A stretch of DNA of 64,000 nucleotides, taken from a bacterium SCSIO 12741 (GTDB lineage Bacteria; Bacteroidota; Bacteroidia; Flavobacteriales_G; Salibacteraceae). Below, piece after piece: positions 17,394-24,840 of the stretch. The notes under the pieces are model-generated. The model ran no database searches. It was not told where the DNA came from and saw only the letters and a program-made list of their open reading frames with translations. A program made the position numbers and the translations under genes. Each line of letters begins with the position of its first letter. Within the stretch, counting starts at the first letter, position 1. The DNA lies in assembly GCA_024398055.1 (NCBI GenBank), contig CP073749.1, positions 4,712,594 through 4,776,593 on the forward strand, read 5' to 3'.

Positions 17394-18311
17394 ATGCGAT
17401 TCCTTTACCGTGTTCTGACCAGATTCGTTGTACCCTGGAAAAAGGCAGTCTCCGGAACTCTGGCCCTATCTCTTATCATGCTGATATTGACGGCTACTAA
17501 ATGTGGTAGTCCGCCTGAAATTGTAAAAGACAACAACTCTTTAATCACCTTCGGCGAAGCCTTGGTTGTGGTTGGGATGAAAGATACCCTGCGCGATTAT
17601 GCCGTGGTTCAAATTGGTCAACAAGCCAAAATATCCATAGAGCTACAAACCAACGGGAACAGTCATCACGGTAATAATTACCTCCGAATATTCTGCTATG
17701 AAAACGATAATCGGAACGGAGGGTTTTATTCTCAGGAATCTCAAAACATCGAATTGGACACCTTGGTTCGAATGGGTGCGCTAAAAGAGGATCAGACTTT
17801 AGACATTCCCTTTCAGTGGATGGGCTCAAAAAACTGTGATCGGTTAAAATTTCGCATTGAGGTATATCAAATTGAGGACACCAAAAAGAAGGCAGATTCC
17901 AAAGTTGTGATCGTGGATATTGAAGGTGACACTCCCCTTCCAACTTCCGTATTCAGCACTAATGTGGAGTACTGTGGACCGACTGAGGGACGAATTGCCA
18001 CTGGAATTCCTATCAAACTGATGATGCGATTTCAAAATGAGGAAAAAAGCCAAGGAAGCTTTCTCTATGTTGAATTGGTTCCACGTGACCAGATTAAGAT
18101 TCTTAGCAGAAATATGATTGCTCTACCCGATTTTAAACCCGGAGACTCAGCCCATATTACCGATCAATTTGAAATAATGCTCTTACCAAGTTCCGATAAG
18201 GAATACACCTACTCCCTAAAGATTATACACAGAATAACAGGGGAGTTGATTTCTGAAAAAGAATACACTATTAAACTTGGAGACGATCTCCACAAATGCA
18301 CCATTCCATGA
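17394..18311 (+). CDS. Unrecognised membrane-anchored beta-sandwich protein (cassette gene 1)
   Basis: A 305-residue protein. A basic N-terminus and one hydrophobic helix (about 20-36, SGTLALSLIMLILTATKC) are followed by two beta-rich regions (about 45-180 and 190-300). Cysteines lie in RIFCYEND, SKNCDRLKF and VEYCGPTEG. The C after the helix is preceded by TATK, a poor lipobox, so an uncleaved anchor or an atypical lipoprotein are both possible. The protein should sit on the periplasmic face. The first gene of a tight three-gene operon, its stop overlaps the start of gene 2 by four bases. No family was recognised. Confidence 0.65.
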   Translation: MRFLYRVLTRFVVPWKKAVSGTLALSLIMLILTATKCGSPPEIVKDNNSLITFGEALVVVGMKDTLRDYAVVQIGQQAKISIELQTNGNSHHGNNYLRIFCYENDNRNGGFYSQESQNIELDTLVRMGALKEDQTLDIPFQWMGSKNCDRLKFRIEVYQIEDTKKKADSKVVIVDIEGDTPLPTSVFSTNVEYCGPTEGRIATGIPIKLMMRFQNEEKSQGSFLYVELVPRDQIKILSRNMIALPDFKPGDSAHITDQFEIMLLPSSDKEYTYSLKIIHRITGELISEKEYTIKLGDDLHKCTIP

Positions 18312-18835
18312 AACGAAACTTCAAAATAATTCCAGCGATTGTCATTCCGATATTGATCGCTGTTATGGTTGGCTTCTTCTTCCTCATCCTAAGAAACCAA
18401 CAAAGTGTAAAAGGATGGGATGATGAGATTACGATGATTGATGATGAAATATTTGATCTGGAAGTGGAGCATGAAATGCTTCTCAATGTGGGTGTTGATC
18501 TGGATAAAAATGTCATTGTTCACCGAAATACACTGATTCAAAAAACTGAAAGAATCAGACAACTGAACATAGAGATAAAAAAACTCTTCGTTCAACTCAA
18601 ATCTGAAGAAGACAACACCCATAAAAAACAGAAGATTCTAAGAGATTTAAAACGCAAACTCAAACTGCTTGAAGCCGAATTGGATCAAGAATCGGAAAAG
18701 GTAAGGTTGGCATCGAAGGAGACCATTTTTCTTAAAGATCTCAAAGTGGACCTGAAGACCTTGCAGGAAAAAAAAGAACAATATCAGGAATTGAAGAAAA
18801 TCTATCAAGCCTATTTAAGGAAGTGTAATAATTAA
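18308..18835 (+). CDS. Membrane-anchored coiled-coil protein (cassette gene 2)
   Basis: A 175-residue protein starting at the ATG at 18308, chosen because it overlaps the upstream stop as ATGA; an upstream start adds only four residues. One transmembrane helix (about 8-28, IIPAIVIPILIAVMVGFFFL) is followed almost entirely by charged heptad-like sequence (about 35-170) rich in K, E and L, typical of a long parallel coiled coil such as LKRKLKLLEAELDQ. Topology, with helix first and rod outside the membrane, matches gene 3. It may form a heteromeric rod with gene 3. No enzymatic motif was seen. Confidence 0.65.
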   Translation: MKRNFKIIPAIVIPILIAVMVGFFFLILRNQQSVKGWDDEITMIDDEIFDLEVEHEMLLNVGVDLDKNVIVHRNTLIQKTERIRQLNIEIKKLFVQLKSEEDNTHKKQKILRDLKRKLKLLEAELDQESEKVRLASKETIFLKDLKVDLKTLQEKKEQYQELKKIYQAYLRKCNN

Positions 18836-18844
18836 GCAAAAAAG

Positions 18845-19717
18845 ATGGAATCGAAATCAAACAATAATACGCTGAGCATTGCCTTTGTCATCGTTTTGAT
18901 GCTGGTAATAGGCTTTGAAATAGCCTTATTTTTAATGCAAGAACAGTGGGCGTCATCCAGTCGTAGAGAGTTAACCAGCAACCGGATGAACCACTTAAAA
19001 ATCCTCGAGCGCATATCGGATATCAAGGCGGAGAATCGAACTACTCTTTCGTTAATTACCCATCAAGGAGAACTTATCGAAGAACGAAACTTGGAGATAG
19101 AAAAAGTTAAGGTTGAAATCTTCGTGCTGGAAGAGAAAATAAAAAAGGAAAGAGAAAATACGGCAGAGTACCAAAAGGATATTCTCAGACTCAAAAAGCT
19201 ATTGCACAGCCTGGATAGTAGCCGGCAAGCTGTCACCAATCGCTACCAACAATTGGTGAGTGAAGCGGAATCAAGTCCAGAGTACAGACAAGCTCAAACT
19301 ATAGATCGAGATATGGATGCCATGAAACGGGCTATAGATGAAGTGAAGGACAACAAATACGACTTCAAGTTGGAGCGCTACTCACCGCGAAACAAAAAAG
19401 GCGATGAAACCTATAATCCCCGTCGGGTGGACAAAATCATAGTATCGTATTATATCGAAGGCTGCATCACCACAAATGAGACCTTATATGCTCAACTTTT
19501 TGATCCTAATGGTCAAGCTATAGCCACCTCAGCTGAAGACCCTTTAGTATTGGACAATGGAGATGTTATGGCCTTGAAATTCGAAGTGGAAAAATCAGGT
19601 AGAGGACAATTCAGATTCACTGATTTACGATTGGTACAAAAAGGAACATATAGTGTCCAGGTTCGGAATTCAAAAGGAATAAGTAAAGGGAATATGATAG
19701 TCGAAATAGGTAAATAG
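18845..19717 (+). CDS. Membrane-anchored coiled-coil plus beta-sandwich protein (cassette gene 3)
   Basis: A 290-residue protein. One transmembrane helix (about 10-31, LSIAFVIVLMLVIGFEIALF) is followed by a coiled coil (about 45-165, with VKVEIFVLEEKIKKERE and ILRLKKLLHSLD) and a C-terminal beta-sandwich-like domain (about 190-290, with DKIIVSYYIEGC and KGTYSVQVRNSKG). It starts nine bases after gene 2 and ends about 100 bases before the right 48-bp repeat, whose hairpin would serve as the operon terminator. The parallel architecture of genes 2 and 3 suggests they assemble together, perhaps with the beta-domains of genes 1 and 3 as the exposed part. This is inference; the family is not recognised. 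Confidence 0.65.
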   Translation: MESKSNNNTLSIAFVIVLMLVIGFEIALFLMQEQWASSSRRELTSNRMNHLKILERISDIKAENRTTLSLITHQGELIEERNLEIEKVKVEIFVLEEKIKKERENTAEYQKDILRLKKLLHSLDSSRQAVTNRYQQLVSEAESSPEYRQAQTIDRDMDAMKRAIDEVKDNKYDFKLERYSPRNKKGDETYNPRRVDKIIVSYYIEGCITTNETLYAQLFDPNGQAIATSAEDPLVLDNGDVMALKFEVEKSGRGQFRFTDLRLVQKGTYSVQVRNSKGISKGNMIVEIGK

Positions 19718-19817
19718 AACCAGTCTACTTTCCTCTAATCCTGAATACCCTCTTCCCTTTTCAGAGATTCAGGGAGTTTTCAAAATGTTCAAATCTGAAC
19801 TCCTATTAAAACTTTTC

Positions 19818-19865
19818 CGCTACAAAAGAAAGTCGATCTGGAAACGGGTCGACTTTTTTTATGCC
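19818..19865 (+). repeat. 48-bp direct repeat, right copy (candidate attR)
   Basis: Identical to 17278-17325. It contains the same terminator hairpin (19827-19860), here placed to end transcription of the three-gene cassette. Identity stops sharply on both sides. Confidence 0.85.
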
Positions 19866-19996
19866 GCCAAAAGCAGCCGCAAATTCATTCGTCTTAGGCT
19901 ATAGCTTTTATGGAAATGGCTCATTGTCATGGGCAACTCAATTCGAAATACCTCGTCAGTATAGTAGTAACCGTAAGAACTAAGACGCCCTATTTT

Positions 19997-21298
19997 ATGA
20001 AACCACAATCCATTCTAATTCTCCTCTCCTCCTTTTTTGCCACCCTACTACAAGCTCAAAAAGCAGATACCAGCTACTTCATGAATCTAAACCCAACATC
20101 GGGGAATTTGGACACCATTGAAATGACCATTACTGAATTGGACAACCATTGCCAGGTACTCTCCAAAACCGAGTTAAGTCATCGATTGAATGGTCAGGTG
20201 GTTAAAGATTGGGTTTATGATTCCAAAATCGTTTTCACCTATGACCAAAATGATTCTCTGATTGGCACCTTCCATTATGACTACTTAGATAAAATGGATG
20301 CCAACAGCACAAATCCCACCTGGGAGTTTATTCTCGATAGGGACAATCAGGGGCGAATAATAAGGCGGAGCACTTTTTCCTTACAAGGTAGCCGCAAAGA
20401 AATCAGTAAAATCGAATACCAATTTACCGGCAAGCATCTTACCCAAAAAAGCTATTTCAACGGATCAGGATCCCTTCTAAGAAAGACTGAAGATGTCAGT
20501 TTCACATTTCAACAGGATCAAAAAATAGAGCGCAACCGGATTGTTTATGATTCAACTGGTATGAAGGTTTGGGAAACTCGCCAAGAATATAAATGGGCTG
20601 GCCAGTTGCTGGACAGCGTACTTTATTACAGCCCAAATAGCCAGACTCAAAAACTGGAACTAAAGGCCATGAACCTTTATGATTACCTTCCTGATAGTTC
20701 TCAGATTTTCGAATATGCTGTGAATGTGGATGCCCATTTTTCGATCGTTGACACCTCTTCAATTACGGAAATGAGGTATCACAATGGCTCCTTGCTTTAT
20801 GAGCGGATTTCCAGTAAAAATCAGGGTGGTTGGAAAATTGACGAAACCCAAAATCACTATTCTCAGCAAAGGCTGGATTCAAGTGTTTCTCAGATCGATG
20901 AAAACTTCGGCGGCGTCACCCAAAAAAGATTGATCCGTAACCATTATACCTACGATTTCGACCAACTGGTTAAAACTGAGCGAATCGGATTTCTTAATGG
21001 TCAACTTAGTTCCCATAGTCAGACCGAATTTTCAGTTTGCATGATCGTTCAATCTACTACCGATGCTTCCAAGGCAACCAGCGGAATCCGTGTATACCCC
21101 AATCCATTTGAAAATGATTTAAATGTGTCCGTTCAATCAGCCACTTCGTTTAAACTATTGGATTTCACCGGTAAAGAAGTTTTAAGTGGTCATTTAGGGC
21201 CAGAGAACACGCACCTTTCTATTGACGACATTCCTTCTGGCGTATACTTTCTTCAGCTCATGGAACTCGGTGAAGCGATCAGGCTGATACGCCAATAG
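19997..21298 (+). CDS. YD-repeat-like protein with T9SS type A sorting domain
   Basis: A 433-residue secreted protein starting at the ATG at 19997 (MKPQSILILLSSFF), directly before its signal peptide; the longer frame has 29 residues unlike a signal. The body (about 60-350) has repeated Y-D-x-x-G/N-x-L-x-x-x-x-x-Y strands, such as FTYDQNDSLIGTFHYDY and IVYDSTGMKVWE, reminiscent of RHS/YD-type antiparallel repeats. The C-terminal 70 residues are a type A sorting domain (RVYPNPFENDLNV, IPSGVYFLQL). It should be surface-attached or released by the T9SS. It lies immediately outside the right repeat of the cassette and ends four bases from the convergent GT39 gene. Confidence 0.8.
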   Translation: MKPQSILILLSSFFATLLQAQKADTSYFMNLNPTSGNLDTIEMTITELDNHCQVLSKTELSHRLNGQVVKDWVYDSKIVFTYDQNDSLIGTFHYDYLDKMDANSTNPTWEFILDRDNQGRIIRRSTFSLQGSRKEISKIEYQFTGKHLTQKSYFNGSGSLLRKTEDVSFTFQQDQKIERNRIVYDSTGMKVWETRQEYKWAGQLLDSVLYYSPNSQTQKLELKAMNLYDYLPDSSQIFEYAVNVDAHFSIVDTSSITEMRYHNGSLLYERISSKNQGGWKIDETQNHYSQQRLDSSVSQIDENFGGVTQKRLIRNHYTYDFDQLVKTERIGFLNGQLSSHSQTEFSVCMIVQSTTDASKATSGIRVYPNPFENDLNVSVQSATSFKLLDFTGKEVLSGHLGPENTHLSIDDIPSGVYFLQLMELGEAIRLIRQ

Positions 21299-21302
21299 AG
21301 GA

Positions 21303-22748
21303 TCAGGATTCTACTTTTTCTTTGACTCTATACACCTCGATCCGATCCAGCTCTTCCTTAGAAAAGGTCCATGGAGCTTTCCAGAAGTAAGAATTGTAGA
21401 ATCGGGCAAAACCGTGAGTCGCGTAGAAGGTAGCCCAAGTGGGTTTACGACTTACATCAAACTGCCATTCAAGTTGGTTTCGTAAAGAATCGGGTACATA
21501 TTGACCAGCCACATCTTTGGGAATGACAAAGTATTCACCGGGCTTTACCTCACTTAGGTTGGTTTCATAGAACTGCATCCCCTCTTGAGTCGCATACCAT
21601 TGCCAGCCCCAATGTCCTACAGTCCAAGTAGTGGAATTTTGGGGAATTTTTTGACTGACTTCTGGAGCGGTTTGCCGGTAAAAATTGGCGTAGTGCCAAT
21701 CTGAAATGGAAAGCAGTAGGCCAAGAATGAGCGTGAGAGTGAGAGTAAGGTTTCGCTCTGTTTTTGTGGTTTTGTTTAGAAAGGGAGCTGCTAAGAGCAA
21801 CAGAGGCGGCAAGATCAACAAAACGTGTCTGGTAGCCATAAAGGGTGCCAAGGGCACCATGAAAATAATCATACACCACGCCCAAGCAAATAGAATGACT
21901 CTTTGGTGGAAGCTTTCGGGCAGAAGGCCAGAGCGAAATCTCACAAAGGGCCACATGGCTAAACCCACCATAATCAGTCCCATAAAGGTGAACAAGCGCC
22001 TCATCCACAATTCTCCATCGACTCCAATTCCGTAAATCCAGGCGACGATAGGAAGACCAACCATTAGGGCCAGGGCCACTATCCAGAATGCAAGTTTTAG
22101 CACTTTTTTCCCGGAAAAGAATCCGGAAACAAAGACCAAAACGAAGGGTGAAATAGCTCCCAGAATGATCAAAAAGGCTTGAAATTCGCGAACCACCCAC
22201 TCCATCGTAGTTGGCTCATAGACAGGATTATTCAAATGAATTCCACCAAAATCCCACCAATTAAAGGCTGAATACAATCCGAGAATAGCTGCCGGGATGA
22301 ATAAGGTCCAAAGCAAGATAAAGCGTCGCTGTACCAATATGGATAAACCAATTAGCCCAATCATGGGCAAGGAGGAGTACTTGATGAGCATGCTCAATCC
22401 AAAGAAAGTAGCCGCCAAAGCGTAGCGCTTCCAATTGAACTCACCCGGTTTGAGCAGGACATACATCATAGCCAACTGTAGGCTGAGCAAGGGAATATCG
22501 AGCATTAGATTTTGGTTGACCAGAAAGGCCGGCGAGAGGGTGAACAGAGCCGTTAAAAGCAAAGCCCTATTCGCAGCAAACAGCTGAGCCAACAGGTAAA
22601 ACAGGAAAATATCCAAAAAGGTAAATAGCGCCTGAAAGAGATGCATAGAAACCTCACCATAGCCGAACAATTTCCCCATAAAAGCTATCCCGTAATAATG
22701 CAATGGGGGTTGTTCTCTACGTAGATGGGCCTTGCGGTATTTTCCCAA
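21303..22748 (-). CDS. Glycosyltransferase family 39-like membrane protein, main fragment of a frameshifted gene
   Basis: This 481-residue frame holds most of a polytopic GT39-like glycosyltransferase. After a few out-of-frame residues it continues with QPPLHYYGIAFMGKLFGYGE, the segment that in this family follows the acidic first loop. About ten hydrophobic helices and a soluble C-terminal periplasmic domain follow. The true N-terminus is encoded in another frame at 22685-22912. The two join if the run of five G at 22705-22709 (plus strand) had six, which restores ENNPPLHYY and a protein of about 536 residues. It is either an assembly error or a broken gene. The sugar and acceptor are unknown. 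Confidence 0.75.
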   Translation of the reverse strand: MGKYRKAHLRREQPPLHYYGIAFMGKLFGYGEVSMHLFQALFTFLDIFLFYLLAQLFAANRALLLTALFTLSPAFLVNQNLMLDIPLLSLQLAMMYVLLKPGEFNWKRYALAATFFGLSMLIKYSSLPMIGLIGLSILVQRRFILLWTLFIPAAILGLYSAFNWWDFGGIHLNNPVYEPTTMEWVVREFQAFLIILGAISPFVLVFVSGFFSGKKVLKLAFWIVALALMVGLPIVAWIYGIGVDGELWMRRLFTFMGLIMVGLAMWPFVRFRSGLLPESFHQRVILFAWAWCMIIFMVPLAPFMATRHVLLILPPLLLLAAPFLNKTTKTERNLTLTLTLILGLLLSISDWHYANFYRQTAPEVSQKIPQNSTTWTVGHWGWQWYATQEGMQFYETNLSEVKPGEYFVIPKDVAGQYVPDSLRNQLEWQFDVSRKPTWATFYATHGFARFYNSYFWKAPWTFSKEELDRIEVYRVKEKVES

Positions 22749-22912
22749 TTTACCACCGCCGAAAAAGGATGCAAAGGATTATGCTCGATCCACTGAGCGG
22801 CCTCCAAATAGAAGGTATCGTCAATATGAAAAGCCTTATTCACGTTGATCAGAGTGGCCAGTATGCCGATAAGCAACAGGAAGATCAGGTCTTTTCTTGG
22901 GATTGTATTCAT
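22685..22912 (-). CDS. N-terminal fragment of the frameshifted GT39-like gene
   Basis: A 75-residue frame starting MNTIPRKDLIFLLLIGILA, a first transmembrane helix, followed by the GT39 acidic loop HIDDTFYLEAAQWIEHNP that the downstream frame lacks. Reading leaves the correct frame after ENNP, at the run of five G (22705-22709), and stops soon after. The fit of both pieces into one family architecture is strong evidence that this is one gene. Confidence 0.75.
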   Translation of the reverse strand: MNTIPRKDLIFLLLIGILATLINVNKAFHIDDTFYLEAAQWIEHNPLHPFSAVVNWENTARPIYVENNPHCIITG

Positions 22913-22966
22913 GGTGCGGTTGGCAAATGTACGTGGACGGGTTTAATTTTCAATGATGAAAGTATT

Positions 22967-22992
22967 CAGGTACGCGTTTAAACGCGCACCTG
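22967..22992. repeat. 26-bp near-palindrome, left copy
   Basis: CGCGTTTAAACGCG at the core with CAGGT/ACCTG arms. It is the exact reverse complement of 23169-23194; the two differ only at one swapped base pair. It flanks a duplicated gene tail. Confidence 0.7.
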
Positions 22993-23011
22993 AGCACTTC
23001 GTCCCCTGGCA

Positions 23012-23094
23012 GGATCCTGCCTTAGCAACTCCACCAATCCTCGATAAACCCTCGGAAAGCGTTCCTCGAATTCAACGGGTTGCTCAAAGAATAC
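23012..23094 (-). pseudogene. Duplicated 3' fragment of the MtfA-like peptidase gene
   Basis: 83 bases matching 23214-23296 with one difference (23068 against 23270), in the same orientation. The second copy is the coding end of the peptidase gene, so this one is a detached, non-functional tail fragment. Both copies lie beside a 26-bp near-palindrome, so duplication of a palindrome-plus-tail unit is likely. Confidence 0.75.
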
Positions 23095-23108
23095 TCCGAA
23101 AGCCAGAG

Positions 23109-23160
23109 TCGCGGATTTCAAATCCGCAGCTCTCCACATCCGGATTGCAAATCCGGATGA
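23109..23160. repeat. Two short palindromes between the duplicated segments
   Basis: GCGGATTTCAAATCCGC at 23111-23127 and CCGGATTGCAAATCCGG around 23140-23156. They are compact REP-like hairpins of similar design (GGATT..AATCC). Confidence 0.65.
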
Positions 23161-23168
23161 GTGAACCT

Positions 23169-23194
23169 CAGGTGCGCGTTTAAACGCGTACCTG
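23169..23194. repeat. 26-bp near-palindrome, right copy
   Basis: The reverse complement of 22967-22992. It lies inside the end of the peptidase gene, supplying its last residues (TQVRV) and its TAA stop. Confidence 0.7.
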
Positions 23195-24058
23195 AGTATT
23201 CTGTCCCTTCGCTGGATCCTGCCTTAGCAACTCCACCAATCCTCGATAAACCCTCGGAAAGCGTTCCTCAAATTCAACGGGTTGCTCAAAGAATACCTCT
23301 ACCGCTGTGGCAAACCGCTCATGGGCATCCTTGAGCATGTTTTTTCGAAAAAACTCCTGGTCTTCTTTGGAGGCTTGCTGTATCCATTCAGCAGAGTTGG
23401 CGAGCCATACGTTGAGATCATCGACCCAATCGTAATCGCTGGGCATACTGAAGTGCCCCTGAATTTTAAGGGCATGGGCCAACTCGTGAATGGCCAGATT
23501 TACTCCATCATCTTTGACTCGAAAACCATGCTTAACGTGTTTCCATGAAAAATAGACCAGTCCACCAGAAATGGTACCTCCCTTGAGATAGGGCTTGCCC
23601 TTAAGCAGCTGAAAAATATCGGGATAGAGCACATAGGTATGAAACCGAGGTAACTCATAATCCTCCAAACCAAAAGTCAATTGAGCGGCGGCCGCTGAAA
23701 TAACCACTTTCATTTCCCGGGTAAGTTTAAGCCCTTCTTTGGCGAAATAGCGCTTTTCGCTGTAGTGATACATCATTCGGCGCTGAAACTTAATTTGATT
23801 GCGGGGAGACAGGTTTTGATAAAACGTGTTGTATCGCTTCAAAACCACTTCCATCACACCTCGGTCCAAATTACTCATGGCCTTTCTTCGCTTGATCACT
23901 TCACCTTCTCCGGTTATGGTGAAATACAAAGCATCAGCCAAATCATCGTACCAGGCGCTACGTTTGTTTTTTCCTTGAGAATCTCTCGAAAACTTAATCA
24001 GAAAGACAGCCCCTTGAACAAGTATGATAAAAAGGATAAAATGAATCTCCGCGGTCAT
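23180..24058 (-). CDS. MtfA-like (M90 family) zinc peptidase
   Basis: A 292-residue protein from the ATG at 24058 (MTAEIHFILFIILVQGAVFL), which gives an N-terminal transmembrane helix; a TTG 24 bases upstream is an alternative. The peptidase domain (about 70-285) has the zinc motif HELAH at 191-195 in NLAIHELAHALK, preceded by a GGLVYFSW strand, as in the MtfA/DUF980 family. E. coli MtfA acts on the regulator Mlc; the target here is unknown. The final residues and the stop codon lie in a 26-bp near-palindrome, so the natural C-terminus may have been replaced by repeat insertion. Confidence 0.8.
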   Translation of the reverse strand: MTAEIHFILFIILVQGAVFLIKFSRDSQGKNKRSAWYDDLADALYFTITGEGEVIKRRKAMSNLDRGVMEVVLKRYNTFYQNLSPRNQIKFQRRMMYHYSEKRYFAKEGLKLTREMKVVISAAAAQLTFGLEDYELPRFHTYVLYPDIFQLLKGKPYLKGGTISGGLVYFSWKHVKHGFRVKDDGVNLAIHELAHALKIQGHFSMPSDYDWVDDLNVWLANSAEWIQQASKEDQEFFRKNMLKDAHERFATAVEVFFEQPVEFEERFPRVYRGLVELLRQDPAKGQNTQVRV

Positions 24059-24152
24059 GATGTTGGTACAGTAGTTGAGCAATGATAGGATTTTTTAGCA
24101 AAAGACCTCAACTATGACCCTACCCGTCAGAAGTCGAAAGCTTGAAATAACT

Positions 24153-24160
24153 TAATTTCG
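24153..24160 (+). promoter_or_regulatory. Candidate -7 element (TAATTTCG)
   Basis: TAnnTTnG match 12 bases before the PAP2 gene. The same octamer occurs before the genes starting at 47711 and 55802. Confidence 0.4.
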
Positions 24161-24171
24161 CGGTTCTGAAA

Positions 24172-24840
24172 ATGATGCTGATCAAAACGCTCAAATCCCA
24201 CTCTGGATTCATTTATCCCTACCTGGCCTACTTAGTGGTTGGCGGGATCTTTTTGCTCAATGTAAACCGGGCAGAATCCCATGAGATTCTAAACCAGTTT
24301 TTTTGGGCTCCACTCCACCCATTTTTCGCCTACATCACCCATTTGGGAGATGGGTTAACCTTGGCCATTGTAGCAGCTATCCTACTGATGCTAAACTTTC
24401 GAGCCACCATTTTCATGGCCTTGTCAGGGATGCTGGCTGGAGGAATTACCCAGTTTTTAAAACACCAGTTTTTCGACGACGTCGTTCGCCCCGTATTCTA
24501 CTTTAACCATTTCCACCCAGGTGAATTTATGCCGCAAGTGGTTCCCGGAGTGCAGACCTTAATTCACAACAGTTTTCCATCGGGCCATTCTACGGCATCG
24601 TTTGCTATGTTTTGCACCTTAGCCATGATTACCCGACGTCCTTCTTTTCGAGTAATCTTCTTTTTTGCCGCTCTGATCATTGCCTATTCTCGAGTATATT
24701 TATCACAACACTTTTTTGTGGATACCTATGTGGGTTCATTCATTGGGATATCAGGTACTTTGATCATTTATCACCTGCTCCAATGGTTGGAAAACCGTTA
24801 CTCCATTCAATGGTGGTACAAATCCCTAATTAACCGGTGA
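24172..24840 (+). CDS. PAP2 family membrane phosphatase
   Basis: A 222-residue integral membrane protein with about five or six helices and all three phosphatase motifs: K97...RP at 106-107, PSGH at 136-139 with the catalytic histidine, and SR at 173-174 with H180 and D184. Family members remove phosphate from lipid pyrophosphates or phosphatidic acid; some recycle undecaprenyl pyrophosphate. It overlaps the next gene, a GT39 enzyme, by four bases (GTGA), so a role in polyprenyl carrier metabolism linked to sugar transfer is likely. A lipid A 1-phosphatase role is a possible alternative. Confidence 0.88.
   Translation: MMLIKTLKSHSGFIYPYLAYLVVGGIFLLNVNRAESHEILNQFFWAPLHPFFAYITHLGDGLTLAIVAAILLMLNFRATIFMALSGMLAGGITQFLKHQFFDDVVRPVFYFNHFHPGEFMPQVVPGVQTLIHNSFPSGHSTASFAMFCTLAMITRRPSFRVIFFFAALIIAYSRVYLSQHFFVDTYVGSFIGISGTLIIYHLLQWLENRYSIQWWYKSLINR

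Larger units (their letters stand above)
17278..19865 (+). mobile_element. Candidate tRNA-associated integrated cassette without integrase
   Basis: The 48-bp direct repeats at 17278-17325 and 19818-19865 bracket three same-strand genes of unknown function (17394-19717). The left copy completes the tRNA tail and terminator. The right copy is not preceded by tRNA sequence, which is what site-specific insertion at the 3' end of a tRNA gene leaves behind. No integrase, excisionase or replication gene lies inside, so it would be either a remnant or an element moved in trans. A local duplication of the terminator is the alternative explanation. Confidence 0.55.

Noticed and set aside
19910-19996. 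Upstream extension of the T9SS gene at 19997
   Set aside because: The 29 added residues do not resemble a signal peptide, while the ATG at 19997 starts one directly.
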